A DNA stretch of 64,000 nt, taken from the NCBI GenBank assembly GCA_963709425.1, contig CAVPWG010000005.1, forward strand, positions 310,001 to 374,000. The letters run 5' to 3'. Positions 53,281 through 61,456 of this stretch are shown one piece after another. A program made the position numbers and the translations under genes. Origin of the DNA: JAICJC01 sp963709425 (GTDB taxonomy: Bacteria > Actinomycetota > Thermoleophilia > Gaiellales > JAICJC01). The notes under the pieces were generated by a model. The model saw only the letters and a program-made list of their open reading frames with translations. It made no database searches and had not been told where the DNA came from. Position 1 is the stretch's first letter; each line of letters opens with the position of its first letter.

Positions 53281-54510
53281 ATGCGGCGCGTGGCCATCAC
53301 AGGGCTGGGGGCGGTGACCCCGGTCGGAAACGACCTGCGATCGACCTGGGACGCGCTCGTCGCCGGGCGAAGCGGCGTGGACGTGATCCGGTCGTTCGAC
53401 GCGAGCGACTTCCCGGTGAACATCGCCGCCGAGGTCAAGGATTTCGACCCGTCGAACGCCATGCCGGCGAAGGAGGTGCGCCGGACGTGGAACGACGTGC
53501 ACTTCGCGGTCGCCGCGGCCCTCGAGGCGGCGGCAGATGCGGAGCTCGTCGTCGACGTCCCCTCGCGCACCGGCGTCGTCATCGGAAGCGTGATGGGCGG
53601 CCTGCCCTACACGCTCCAGCAGCAGCGAATCCTCGAGGAGCGCGGCTGGGACCGGGTCTCGCCCCACTGGCTTCCGAACACGCTGGTCGATACCTCCACG
53701 AGCCACGTCGCGACGCTGCTCGGCGCCCGCGGGATCAACTACTCGACGGAGTCCGCCTGCGCCACCGGCACGCATGCGATCGGCGAGGCGGCGGCGGCCA
53801 TCGCCCGCGACCAGGCCGACGTCGTCCTGGCGGGCGCGACCGAGTCGTCGATGGTCCCGATCATCCTCGCGGGCTTCTGCGCGATGCGCGCGCTCGTTGA
53901 CGGCCGCGACGACCCGGCCGGCGCATCCCGGCCGTTCGATGCGACCCGGGCCGGCTTCGTGATGGCGGAGGGGGCGGCGGTGCTCGTGCTCGAGGAGCTC
54001 GAGCGCGCCCAGTCGCGCGGAGCGAGGATCTATGCAGAGATCATCGGTTACGGGGCGTCGAACGATGCCTACCACATCGCGACCCCGCACCCCGAGTCGA
54101 TCGGCGTCATCGAGATGATGCGCGACGCGCTCGAGCGGGCCGGCATGCAGCCCGACGAGGTCGACTACATCAACGCCCACGGAACGTCCACGCCGTACAA
54201 CGACGCGGCCGAGACGCAGGCGGTGAAGCAGGTGTTCGGCGACCACGCCTACAGGATGGCGATCTCGTCCAACAAGTCGATGATCGGCCACCTGTTCGGG
54301 GCGGCGGGGGCAGTCGAGGCGCTGGCGACCGCGCTCACCGTCCACCACGGCGTCATCCCGCCGACCATCAACCTGCACCACCCCGATCCCGAGTGCGACC
54401 TCGACTACGTCCCGAACGTGGCCCGCACCGTCGACGTGCACACCGGCCTCTCGAACTCCATGGGCCTCGGCGGCCACAACGCGTGCCTGATCCTGCGCCG
54501 CGTGGAGTGA
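53281..54510 (+). CDS. fabF: 3-oxoacyl-[acyl-carrier-protein] synthase II
   Basis: Elongates acyl-ACP with malonyl-ACP in fatty-acid synthesis. 409 residues, normal length. Catalytic triad: Cys in STESACATGTHAIGEA near 163, His in NAHGTSTPYND near 302, His in SNKSMIGHLFGAAGAVE near 339. MRRVAITGLGAVTPVGND at the N-terminus sets the start at ATG 53281. A methyltransferase remnant overlaps its stop by 4 bases. No other fab genes are nearby. Confidence 0.95.
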   Translation: MRRVAITGLGAVTPVGNDLRSTWDALVAGRSGVDVIRSFDASDFPVNIAAEVKDFDPSNAMPAKEVRRTWNDVHFAVAAALEAAADAELVVDVPSRTGVVIGSVMGGLPYTLQQQRILEERGWDRVSPHWLPNTLVDTSTSHVATLLGARGINYSTESACATGTHAIGEAAAAIARDQADVVLAGATESSMVPIILAGFCAMRALVDGRDDPAGASRPFDATRAGFVMAEGAAVLVLEELERAQSRGARIYAEIIGYGASNDAYHIATPHPESIGVIEMMRDALERAGMQPDEVDYINAHGTSTPYNDAAETQAVKQVFGDHAYRMAISSNKSMIGHLFGAAGAVEALATALTVHHGVIPPTINLHHPDPECDLDYVPNVARTVDVHTGLSNSMGLGGHNACLILRRVE

Positions 54511-54672
54511 CCGACGAGCGGATCCGGGTCGTCGCGCGGGGCTAGGGCGCCCTGGCGACCGGTTCCTGGAGTGGTCGCAGCTCGTGGAGGGCGATCCCCG
54601 TCCGCGGCTCGTGGAGCGGTTCATGTCGAGCCTGCCCGACGGCGCGGCGGTGATCGACCTGGGCTGCGGGTA
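54507..54672 (+). pseudogene. SAM-dependent methyltransferase remnant
   Basis: Starts GTGACC overlapping the fabF stop and reads VTDERIRVVARG, then TAG where family members have Tyr. After one missing base it continues DRFLEWSQLVEGDPRPRLVE...VIDLGCG and stops exactly at SAM motif I. So the gene has a nonsense mutation, a single-base loss and loss of everything past the first 50 or so codons. This is a genuine pseudogene. Confidence 0.7.
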
Positions 54673-54697
54673 ACCGGCCATACGCGAATCCACCGAT

Positions 54698-54726
54698 GAA
54701 AAAACGGTGCCTGACACCAATTTTTC
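54698..54726. terminator. AT-flanked hairpin after clpP (GGTGCCTGACACC motif)
   Basis: GAAAAAACGGTG-CCTGA-CACCAATTTTTC: imperfect inverted repeat with A-run and T-run, in both orientations a reasonable intrinsic terminator. It lies directly at the clpP stop. The core GGTGCCTGACACC is AT-flanked, unlike any other hairpin in the window. Confidence 0.55.
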
Positions 54727-55345
54727 ACCCCAGGCCGGTGCGACGGGAGGGGCGCGGCGCGCGCACGCTGAACACGGCGTCGATCAGCCCGTAGTTCTGG
54801 GCCTCGTCGGGCGTCATGAAGTTGTCGCGCTGCGTGTCGTCGTGCACCTGGTCGACGGTGCGCCCGGTGTCGCGCGCCATCAATTCCTCCATCCGGCGCT
54901 GGAGCGCGAGGATCTCGCGGGCCCGGATCTCGACGTCGGTGGCCTGGCCCTCGAACCCGCTGGTGTGTCCCTGGTGGATCATGATCTTGGAGTTGGGGAG
55001 CGCCATCCGCTTGCCCTTCGCGCCGCCCGCCAGGAGCGTCGCCCCCATCGACATCGCCATCCCGAAGCAGATCGTGGCCACGTCGCAGCGGACGTACTGC
55101 ATCGCGTCGTAGATCGCGAGGCCGGCGTAGACGTCGCCGCCGGGCGAGTTGATGTAGAGCGAGATGTCCTTGTCCGGCTCGTCGGACTCGAGATGGATCA
55201 TCTGGGCCACGATCAGGTTCGCGATCTCGGCGCTGACCGGCGTGCCCAGAAAGACGATGCGGTCGTTCAGGAGCCGGGAGTAGATGTCGAATGAGCGCTC
55301 GCCGCGCGCCGTCTGCTCGACGACCATCGGGATGAGGGGTGACAC
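54725..55345 (-). CDS. clpP: ATP-dependent Clp protease proteolytic subunit
   Basis: Serine protease subunit that forms the 14-mer chamber fed by ClpX/ClpC. 206 residues. Catalytic Ser in GMAMSMGATLLAGG near 102, His in MIHQGHTSG near 127 and Asp near 176 are placed as in the family; YINSPGGDVYAGLAIYD lines the substrate groove. GTG 55345 follows GGAGG. It is far from any clpX or tig, so it is probably one of several clpP copies. Divergent from an AHSA1-ArsR pair with two operator-like repeats between. Confidence 0.95.
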   Translation of the reverse strand: MSPLIPMVVEQTARGERSFDIYSRLLNDRIVFLGTPVSAEIANLIVAQMIHLESDEPDKDISLYINSPGGDVYAGLAIYDAMQYVRCDVATICFGMAMSMGATLLAGGAKGKRMALPNSKIMIHQGHTSGFEGQATDVEIRAREILALQRRMEELMARDTGRTVDQVHDDTQRDNFMTPDEAQNYGLIDAVFSVRAPRPSRRTGLG

Positions 55346-55364
55346 GGTGCCTCCTTGGTATAGT

Positions 55365-55407
55365 GCAACCGATGAGTTGCGAGATAATAGCGCAACCAAA
55401 CGGTTGC
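55365..55407. promoter_or_regulatory. Two GCAACC-N4-GGTTGC operators between clpP and the AHSA1-arsR pair
   Basis: GCAACCGATGAGTTGC (55365-55380) and GCAACCAAACGGTTGC (55392-55407), centres 27 bases apart. Between them lies GATAAT/ATTATC, a -10-like element readable on either strand. The ArsR-type regulator encoded downstream is the likely ligand, and clpP could be under the same control. Confidence 0.6.
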
Positions 55408-55424
55408 CTATCCAGGAGGTGCTC

Positions 55425-55844
55425 GTGTCCGACTCCGTAACCCGCGAGACCGTGCTCGACCTCGACCGTGACGACGCCTGGCGCGCCGTCACCGACGCCG
55501 ACGAGCTCGAGCAGTGGCTGGCCGACGAGGTCGAGATCGACCTGGTCGAGGGCGGCGACCTGCACGTCCGCTTCGACGACGGGCGCGAGCGGCACGGGAC
55601 GGTCGAGGAGGTGACCGCCCCCGAGCGCGTCGTCTTTCGCTGGCACCCGGTTCCGGACGTCGACCTCGAGACGGTCGTTCGCATCGAGCTGGAGCCCGCC
55701 GATGAGGGAACCCGCGTCATCGTCGTCGAGACCGGGTTCGACGCCCTGCCGGTGGCGAGCGCGCAGGCCTGCGCCGCAGTCAACGCCTGGGCGTGGGAGG
55801 CCCGCCTCCAGGCCGCCGCGGGGCTGGTGCTGATCGCCGGATGA
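55425..55844 (+). CDS. AHSA1/SRPBCC domain protein
   Basis: 139 residues with the START-like helix-grip fold of the AHSA1 group: TVLDLDRDDAWRAVTDADELEQWLADEVE at the N-terminus, VVFRWHP in the middle, C-terminal helix ASAQACAAVNAWAWEARLQ. Such proteins pair with ArsR regulators in a two-gene repressor/lipid- or ligand-binding unit. GTG 55425 follows AGGAGG (55414-55419). Its stop overlaps the arsR-like start (ATGA). Confidence 0.87.
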   Translation: MSDSVTRETVLDLDRDDAWRAVTDADELEQWLADEVEIDLVEGGDLHVRFDDGRERHGTVEEVTAPERVVFRWHPVPDVDLETVVRIELEPADEGTRVIVVETGFDALPVASAQACAAVNAWAWEARLQAAAGLVLIAG

Positions 55845-56164
55845 TCCCCGACGCCGTCGGCGCGACCTTCGCGGCGCTGGCCGATCCCACCCGCCGGCAT
55901 GTCATCGACCTGCTCGCCGATCGAGAGGCCGTCACCGCGAGCGAGCTTGCGCGCGACCTCCCGATCACCCGGCAGGCTGTCTCGAAGCACCTCGCCACGC
56001 TGGCCGACGCGGGCTTGGTGACGTCCCAGCGCGCCGGCCGCGAGACCCGGTACCGGCTCACCCCGGCGCCGCTGACCGACGCGCGGGAGTGGATCGACAA
56101 CGTCGGCGCCGAGTGGGACGCACGCCTCTCGCGCCTGGCGCGGCACGTAAAGCGCGGCTCGTAG
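55841..56164 (+). CDS. ArsR family regulator (AHSA1-associated, no metal site)
   Basis: 107 residues. Winged helix with FAALADPTRRHVIDLLADREAVTASELARDLPITRQAVSKHLATLADAGLV. No Cys-rich metal motif, so it is the SdpR-like non-metal type. Coupled to AHSA1 by ATGA overlap. Predicted to bind the GCAACC repeats upstream of the pair and autoregulate. Confidence 0.9.
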   Translation: MIPDAVGATFAALADPTRRHVIDLLADREAVTASELARDLPITRQAVSKHLATLADAGLVTSQRAGRETRYRLTPAPLTDAREWIDNVGAEWDARLSRLARHVKRGS

Positions 56165-56189
56165 CCGCACTCGCCGGTATTCTGGCGGC

Positions 56190-57228
56190 ATGTCGACCGT
56201 GCGCCGGGCGAGCCCGCTCATGAGCCAGGCCGAGGCGCGCGAGTTGGGCCTCGACCACGAGCATCTCGTCGACATGTACCGCGACATGCTCGCGACCCGC
56301 CTCGTCGAGGAGCGCGGAAACCTGCTCTTCAAGGCCGGCAAGCTCCCCGGGAGCTACTACACCGGGCGCGGGAACGAGGCGGCCTCGGTCGGCGTCGCAA
56401 CGGCCATGGGCGACGACGACGTCGCCTCGCCGCTGCACCGAAATCTCGGCGTCCACCTCGTGCGCGGCGTCCCTCCGGCCGCGATCTTCTGCCAGTTCAT
56501 GGGCCGTGCCGGCGGTGCCACCCGCGGCCGCGACTCGAACCTGCGCTCCAACGACTTCGGCGCCGGCAAGGGGCTCCTGGCGGGTGTCAGCCACCTGCCG
56601 GCGATGATCCCGGTGATCACCGGGATCGCGCTCGCGTTCCAGCTCCGGCAGGAGGCGCGGGTCGCGGTCGGCTGGTGCGGAGACGGGGCGGCCGCCCGCG
56701 GCGACATGCACGAGGCGATGAACCTGGCCGGCGTCCGCCGCCTGCCGATCGTCTACATCATCGACAACAACCAGTACGCCTACTCCACCCCGAACCGGCT
56801 GTCGTTCGCGTGCGAGCACCTGGCCGACCGGGGGGCCGCGTACGGGTTCGAGGGCATCGTGGTCGACGGCACCGATGTCGTCACGGTCTTCCGGGAGGCA
56901 CAGCGGGCGATCGAGAAGGCGCGCGACGGCGGCGGCCCGACCATCGTCGAGCTCGTCACGCTGCGGATGGAGGGCCACGCCGTCCACGACGACGCCGGCT
57001 ACGTGCCGCGCGAGCTCCTCGCCGAGTTCGGGTCGAAGGACCCGCTCGAGCGCTTCCGCGGCTGGCTCCAGGAGGTCGAGGACTGCTCGGACGAGGAGTT
57101 CACCGCGATCGAGGACGACGTGAGGGCGTGGATCGAGGCCGGGGTCGCCGAGGCCGAGGTCGAGCCCACCGCCCGACGCCGGCGCGATCCTCGACGGCGT
57201 CTACGCCGCGCCAGACGCGTTAAGCTGA
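56190..57228 (+). CDS. 2-oxoacid dehydrogenase E1 alpha subunit (orphan paralogue), frameshifted at its end
   Basis: About 346 residues after correction. SYYTGRGNEAASVG and the TPP motif GWCGDGAAARGDMHEAMN...DNNQYAYSTP are present with a canonical GDG. An extra C in CCC at 57172-57174 breaks the last 19 codons; removing it restores TADAGAILDGVYAAPDALS and a stop at 57228, seven bases before the next gene. No E1 beta is adjacent, so it may use the beta from 4039, or act with an unlinked partner. Confidence 0.87.
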
Positions 57229-57235
57229 CGGCATC

Positions 57236-57505
57236 GTGAGTGAGTTCCCGTTCGGCATGTTCGGTGACCCCGAGGAGCTGCAGAAGCAGATGGCAGCCTG
57301 GATGGAGCAGGCCCAGCAGGGGCAGAAGGTCGCCTTCGCGGACCAGGCCATCAACCTGGCGGTGGGCATGACCGTGGCCGCCATCGGCCGGCTCGACCTG
57401 ACCGGCACGGCCGATCAGCAGGCGGATCAGGTCCGCGATGCGATCCGGCTGATCTTCCCCGAGGCCGTCACCCTGGTGCGCGAGGCGCGCCAGGGCCTGG
57501 CCTAG
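57236..57505 (+). CDS. Small protein of unknown function downstream of E1 alpha
   Basis: 89 residues from GTG 57236: FGDPEELQKQMAAWMEQAQQ, then QAINLAVGMTVAAIGRLDLTG and a helical C-terminus. Amphipathic and all-helical, no family recognised. It lies seven bases after the corrected E1 alpha stop, so it is probably cotranscribed and might be an accessory of that enzyme. Convergent with the FIST gene (5 bases apart). Confidence 0.65.
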   Translation: MSEFPFGMFGDPEELQKQMAAWMEQAQQGQKVAFADQAINLAVGMTVAAIGRLDLTGTADQQADQVRDAIRLIFPEAVTLVREARQGLA

Positions 57506-57510
57506 AACCG

Positions 57511-58651
57511 TCAGTCCTCGACGAAGAGCGCGAGCGTGGCGGTGAAGCCGTGCAGAAACGTGCGGCCGCCGACGGGCCCGATCTCACCGGCGCAGAACAT
57601 GCCGGCGACGGGCACGCCGCCCAGCGCCGCCGCGGTCGCGGCGGCGTCGTGGTCGGGCCGGCCGAACAGGCCGGTGCCGCGGCCGTTGCAGGCGAAGAGC
57701 AGGCCGCCGCTCACGCGCCCCGGGCAGAGCGACGCCGTCCTCGAGCGCCGCCCGGAGCCCCGCGTCGGCGGTCGACGCGTCGCGGACGTGGAACCGAAAC
57801 GTCTGCCCCACGCGCGGCACGTCGCCGACGGCGATCGCGCCCGACTCGGGGTCGCCGCCCAGGATGCCGCGGACGAGGTAGTCGTCCGGCCCGTAGTCGA
57901 CCCGGTTCTCGTCGATGACGAGCCCGGCCAGGACGCCGCGCCGGGCCAGCTCGGCCTGCTGCGGATCGAGCGTGCTCACGATCTCGACCAGCCGGCCGTA
58001 CGCCGGCTTGCCCGCCAGCTCGTGGATCACGTTCGACCGAGCCTGCGTCACCACCATCTCGGGGCCGATCGGCGCGCACCCCTGCGACACCAGCGCCCGC
58101 AGCTCCACCTGCCCGGAGAGATCGACGATCACGGCTCCCTCGCGGTGGACGTCGTCGCCGCAGAAGAGCACGTGCTCCCCGGCCCCGCGCCCACCCGACG
58201 CGAGCCCGCCGACGGCGACTGCAGCGCCGGCGTCGTTCAGGTCGTCGAGGAGCCGCTCGATCGGGAACGTGTACGGATCGGCGACGATGACCGCCGGCCC
58301 CGCGAGCTCGAGCAGGCCGACGTCACCCGCGGCGATGTGGCGTGCGCGGGCCGTCCCGGATCCGAGCGACGCCGCGAGCACGCTCACCGCCGGACGGCCC
58401 TCGAACTCGCGCCCCGCGCCGATCACGGCCTCGGTGCTTGCGCCGACGAGCACACCGGGCGCGAGCTCCTGGGCGACCTCGTCCGCCACCTGCTCGGCCT
58501 CCGCCGCGTGCCCGGCCGAGACAAAGACGAACGCGACGTCCGCGGCGGCGCCGCTGAGGCCGGCCCGAACGGCGGCCGCGGCCTCGGCGGCGCAGGCCCG
58601 CGCGTCACCCGCTCCCGCTGCAACGTCCACCGCGCATCGCACAGCCGTCAC
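57511..58651 (-). CDS. FIST domain sensor protein, frameshifted near its end
   Basis: About 380 residues after correction. FIST N domain (FVFVSAGHAAEAEQVADEVAQELAPGVLVGAST, residues 40-200) and FIST C domain (IHELAGKPAYGRLVEIV...VSGGLLFACNGRGTGLFG...MFCAGEIGPVGG), a ligand-binding module linked to small-molecule sensing. One extra base in the CCCC at 57718-57721 separates the last 67 codons. GTG 58651 has GGAGG eight bases upstream, and this GTG overlaps the stop of a 26-residue ORF. Confidence 0.85.
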
Positions 58652-58728
58652 TCGACGATCCTCCAGTCGGTCGAGACGCGCCATTCCAGCACCGCCTCGT
58701 ACATGAAGATCCGCGAATCGAGCCCCAT
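58648..58728 (-). CDS. 26-residue ORF coupled to the FIST gene
   Basis: ATG 58728, preceded by AAGGAG, reads MGLDSRIFMYEAVLEWRVST and six more codons, stopping at TGA that overlaps the FIST GTG (GTGA). The good binding site and coupling suggest a translated leader or small protein. Acidic-hydrophobic, one Trp-rich end. No homology can be judged at this length. Confidence 0.45.
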   Translation of the reverse strand: MGLDSRIFMYEAVLEWRVSTDWRIVE

Positions 58729-58824
58729 CCAGCTCCTTCGAGAGTGTGACGGAAGACTCCCACAAGCGGGGGTCGTCCAGTCATACCCCTCGATCCGATG
58801 CTGATATCGAAAAGGGGGTTTCCC

Positions 58825-58983
58825 ATGAACCAGTCCGGGGCCGGTGCCGGCCCTGAGAGCGGCCAGACGATGGCCGAATACGCGATCACGCTCGGCGTGG
58901 TCACCCTGGCTGTCGTGGCCACGCTCGGTCTTCTGACCGCGGGCGTCACCGCCACGATGAGCTCCGTCATCGCCCTGATCTAG
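58825..58983 (+). CDS. Flp/Fap-type pilin (copy 1)
   Basis: 52 residues. Class III prepilin layout: short N-terminus, then GQTMAEYAITLGVVTLAVVATLGLL, where Glu after the cleavage region and the hydrophobic helix build the pilus. ATG 58825 has AAAGGGGG eight bases upstream. A hairpin GACTCCC-ACAAGC-GGGGGTC (58755-58774) lies in the leader. No TadA/B/C or prepilin peptidase gene is in the window. The last 17 bases overlap the convergent lipoate ligase. Confidence 0.87.
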   Translation: MNQSGAGAGPESGQTMAEYAITLGVVTLAVVATLGLLTAGVTATMSSVIALI

Positions 58984-59759
58984 GGGCAGGCTCTTCTCCC
59001 AGCACGGCGCTCACCTCCACCGAGGTGACGTCGTGCCATGGTCCCGCGTGCCACGCTCGGTCGCCGTAGCGCTCGCGCCTGAGTTCGCCGGCCAGCTCCA
59101 GCTCCCGCGGCGACGGCGGCTCCTGCGCCGCTCCCTCCCCCGCGAACGCCGTGACCACGGCGGCATGGGCTGCGTCCATGCCGACGCCGATATTGGCGAC
59201 GTGGTCGGGCCGGCTGTGTGCCGGCCGCGGCCGGCCGTCCGAGGCTGCCCCCGCGCGGGCCGGCGAGGCAGGCGACGAGCCTCTCGAGATCCGCCTCCAC
59301 GAGCAGCGTGCCGTGGACGAGGCTCGCGCGGCGGCCGCGGTGGGCGGCAACGCCCGTCACCTTGCGCCCCGCCACGCGCACCGTGCGCGCGTCGCACGTC
59401 GCGTCGACTCCGAGGGCGCGGCAGGCGGCGGCGATCCCGTCGAGAAGCGGGGCATACAGATCGGGCACGCCGAGGGCTGCGTCGGGATGGCCCGCCGGAA
59501 CGGCGACGCCGATGCAGAGCGTCCCTGGGTCGAGCTGCACCGCCCCGCCGCCCGTGAACCGGCGCCACACGCGCACGCCGCGCGCTTCGCAGGCCGCCGC
59601 GTCGACCTCCCAGTCGGCACGCTGGAACCGGCCGATCACGACGGCCGGGCGGGTCCGCCACAGGATGAGCACCGGCTGCACCGGCTCGGCGCGGACGACG
59701 GCCTCGTCGAGGGCGAGCGCCTCGGCCGGCTCGCAGAGCCCGGCCGCGACGACCCGCAT
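58967..59759 (-). CDS. Lipoate-protein ligase A family protein, frameshifted
   Basis: About 264 residues after correction. Family motifs: FQRADWEVDAAACEARGVRVWRRFTGGGAVQLDPGTLCIGV with RRFTGGGAV the lipoyl-AMP pocket, and GRKVTGVAAHRGRRASLVHGTLLVEADL. Attaches lipoate or octanoate to E2 subunits, fitting the two E1 alpha genes in the window. One extra base in CCCCC (59248-59252) breaks the frame; the other frame continues GRPRPAHSRPDHVANIG to a stop at 58967. Confidence 0.83.
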
Positions 59760-59767
59760 GCGGCCCG

Positions 59768-60481
59768 TCAACGCACCCGCACCCCGGCGCGCGCCAGCCT
59801 CACCGCCGCCGAGGCGGGCGCCGAGGGATCGAGCGTCACCTCGTCGGGCAGCCGTTCGCGAGCGACCTCCAGCGCTCGCCGGAGATCCGCCGGGTCGCCG
59901 AGCCGGTCGAGCTCGGCGCCCGCGTCGGCGGCATGCTCGGCGGCCGCCGACCCCGCCTCGGCGATGTCGCGTGCCGCGTCCATCGCCAGATCGGCGAGCT
60001 CCAGCGCCTCGCGCCGCGCGGCCTCGGGCCGCGCATCGTCGCCGCCTGGTGGGATCTCCGCATCGAACGGCGATTCCGCGACGGCATCGATCATCGATTG
60101 GCGGACGCGGTCGATCAGCTCGCGCTGGCGGCGCGTGGCGAGCCGGGCCGACTCGACCCGAAGCCGGGCTTCCTGGACGTCCTCCGCACTCGGGCCCGGG
60201 TCGGCGCCGGCCGCCTCGGCGACCTGCTCGAGCTCGACCGCGCGCTGCCAGGCCGTCACGAGCGGCCCCTGGTCCACCCACTCCCGCTCGAGCTCCCGCG
60301 TGATCGGCTCCAGCTCGACGACGACGCGCTCGGTCGCCGCAACCACGCCCGGGGCCGCCGCGACCACCTCCCGATCGCGGGCCAGTTCCGCGGCAAGGGT
60401 CTCAGCCCGGACCAGGCGGCGCTCGAGATCCTCGACCTCGTCCGCCAGCGCGAGCAGGCGCTCGAGCTCAGCCGGCTTCAT
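59768..60481 (-). CDS. Coiled-coil protein of unknown function
   Basis: 237 residues, almost entirely helical with heptads (AELERLLALADEVEDLERRLVRAETLA) and an acidic middle. No membrane segment or signal. It lies between a polytopic membrane protein (14-base overlap) and the lipoate ligase, so the three are likely one operon. No family recognised. Confidence 0.7.
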   Translation of the reverse strand: MKPAELERLLALADEVEDLERRLVRAETLAAELARDREVVAAAPGVVAATERVVVELEPITRELEREWVDQGPLVTAWQRAVELEQVAEAAGADPGPSAEDVQEARLRVESARLATRRQRELIDRVRQSMIDAVAESPFDAEIPPGGDDARPEAARREALELADLAMDAARDIAEAGSAAAEHAADAGAELDRLGDPADLRRALEVARERLPDEVTLDPSAPASAAVRLARAGVRVR

Positions 60482-61235
60482 CGGGGAGCGGCCGCAGGCG
60501 GCGCGGCCACGTCACCGGACGGCGCTCGAAGAGCGCCCCGAGGCGTGGCCCCAACGCGACGCCCGCAGCGTCGAGGAAGCAGTATCCGCCGGGGATGCCG
60601 CTGGGCGGGTTGCCGATGGTGAGGATCCCGGTCGGGTCGTGGCGGGCCCACGCCCAGGCCCCGACGCCGGTTCCGATCAGCTCGAGGTAGCTCGTGACGA
60701 GGAACGCCCCGGCGTAGACCAGGGGCCGGCTGCCGCGCAGCGTGAACCGAAGCAGGAACAGGTACATGATGGCGCCGAAGGCGTCGGGGCGCGAGGAGAG
60801 CAGGAGACCCCAGAGGGCCCAGGCGCCGCACACGACGAGCGTGAACACGATGAACGGGCGGCGCAGCAGGACGGCCACCTGCGAGCAGCCGATCGAGAGC
60901 GCCGCCAGATACACCAGCCCGTGGCCGGGAGGCACGTAGCTCGGCACGTTGTGCAGGCGATACGTGTAGTACCCGAGGAACGGCGACGCCGTGTACTCCA
61001 CGCAGGTCGCCACGATGATGACGCCGACGACCTGGATCCGCACGGTGCGGTTCTCGCCTCGCAGGAGCGCGACGAGCAGCGCCCATGTGACGACGCCGAC
61101 TAGCCGCTGACGCCAGATCCCCGCGCCCGAGTCGGTGCCCGCGCCGAGCGCGATCCACGCGAAGACGATCGCGGCGACGACCAGCTCGCGCCGCGAGCCG
61201 CGAGCCGCGTCGGCGATCTGGGCGCGGGTCGGCAC
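60468..61235 (-). CDS. Polytopic membrane protein of unknown function
   Basis: 255 residues with about seven TM segments (ELVVAAIVFAWIALGAG, LVGVVTWALLVALL, VVGVIIVATCVEYTASPFLGYYTYRLHNVP, GLVYLAALSIGCSQVAVLL, IVFTLVVCGAWALWG, MYLFLLRFTLRGS, VYAGAFLVTSYLELIG). The conserved-looking loop CVEYTASPFLGYYTYRL may face the active side. GTG 61235 lies 7 bases after TAGAGT, consistent with a leaderless mRNA; GTG 61244 is the alternative. Confidence 0.72.
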   Translation of the reverse strand: MPTRAQIADAARGSRRELVVAAIVFAWIALGAGTDSGAGIWRQRLVGVVTWALLVALLRGENRTVRIQVVGVIIVATCVEYTASPFLGYYTYRLHNVPSYVPPGHGLVYLAALSIGCSQVAVLLRRPFIVFTLVVCGAWALWGLLLSSRPDAFGAIMYLFLLRFTLRGSRPLVYAGAFLVTSYLELIGTGVGAWAWARHDPTGILTIGNPPSGIPGGYCFLDAAGVALGPRLGALFERRPVTWPRRLRPLPDEAG

Positions 61236-61344
61236 GGGCCGCACTCTATCCGGCGGCCAGGGCGGAGATCGGCGTGACGTGCACTCGCATGGCTTTTCGG
61301 CCCGTCGAGCGCCACCGGGTCGCGCGCTCGGTTCAGGGCAGGGC

Positions 61345-61456
61345 GTTCGATGGGCGCAGCTACACCGCGTCGAGGCGCTCGTGGAGCCGGACAACATCGC
61401 GTCCCAGCGCGTGCTCCAGCGCGCACGGTTCGAACGAGAAGGCGCTCACCTGCTCG
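61345..61456 (+). pseudogene. GNAT acetyltransferase C-terminal remnant
   Basis: Reads RWAQLHRVEALVEPDNIASQ then RVLQRARFEREG, the last two strands and helix of a GNAT fold with the conserved N-x-(A/S)-S pattern of RimJ-like enzymes. No start, acetyl-CoA loop or N-terminal half is present, and the frame runs into the SDR gene antisense. Leftover of a deleted gene. Confidence 0.55.
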
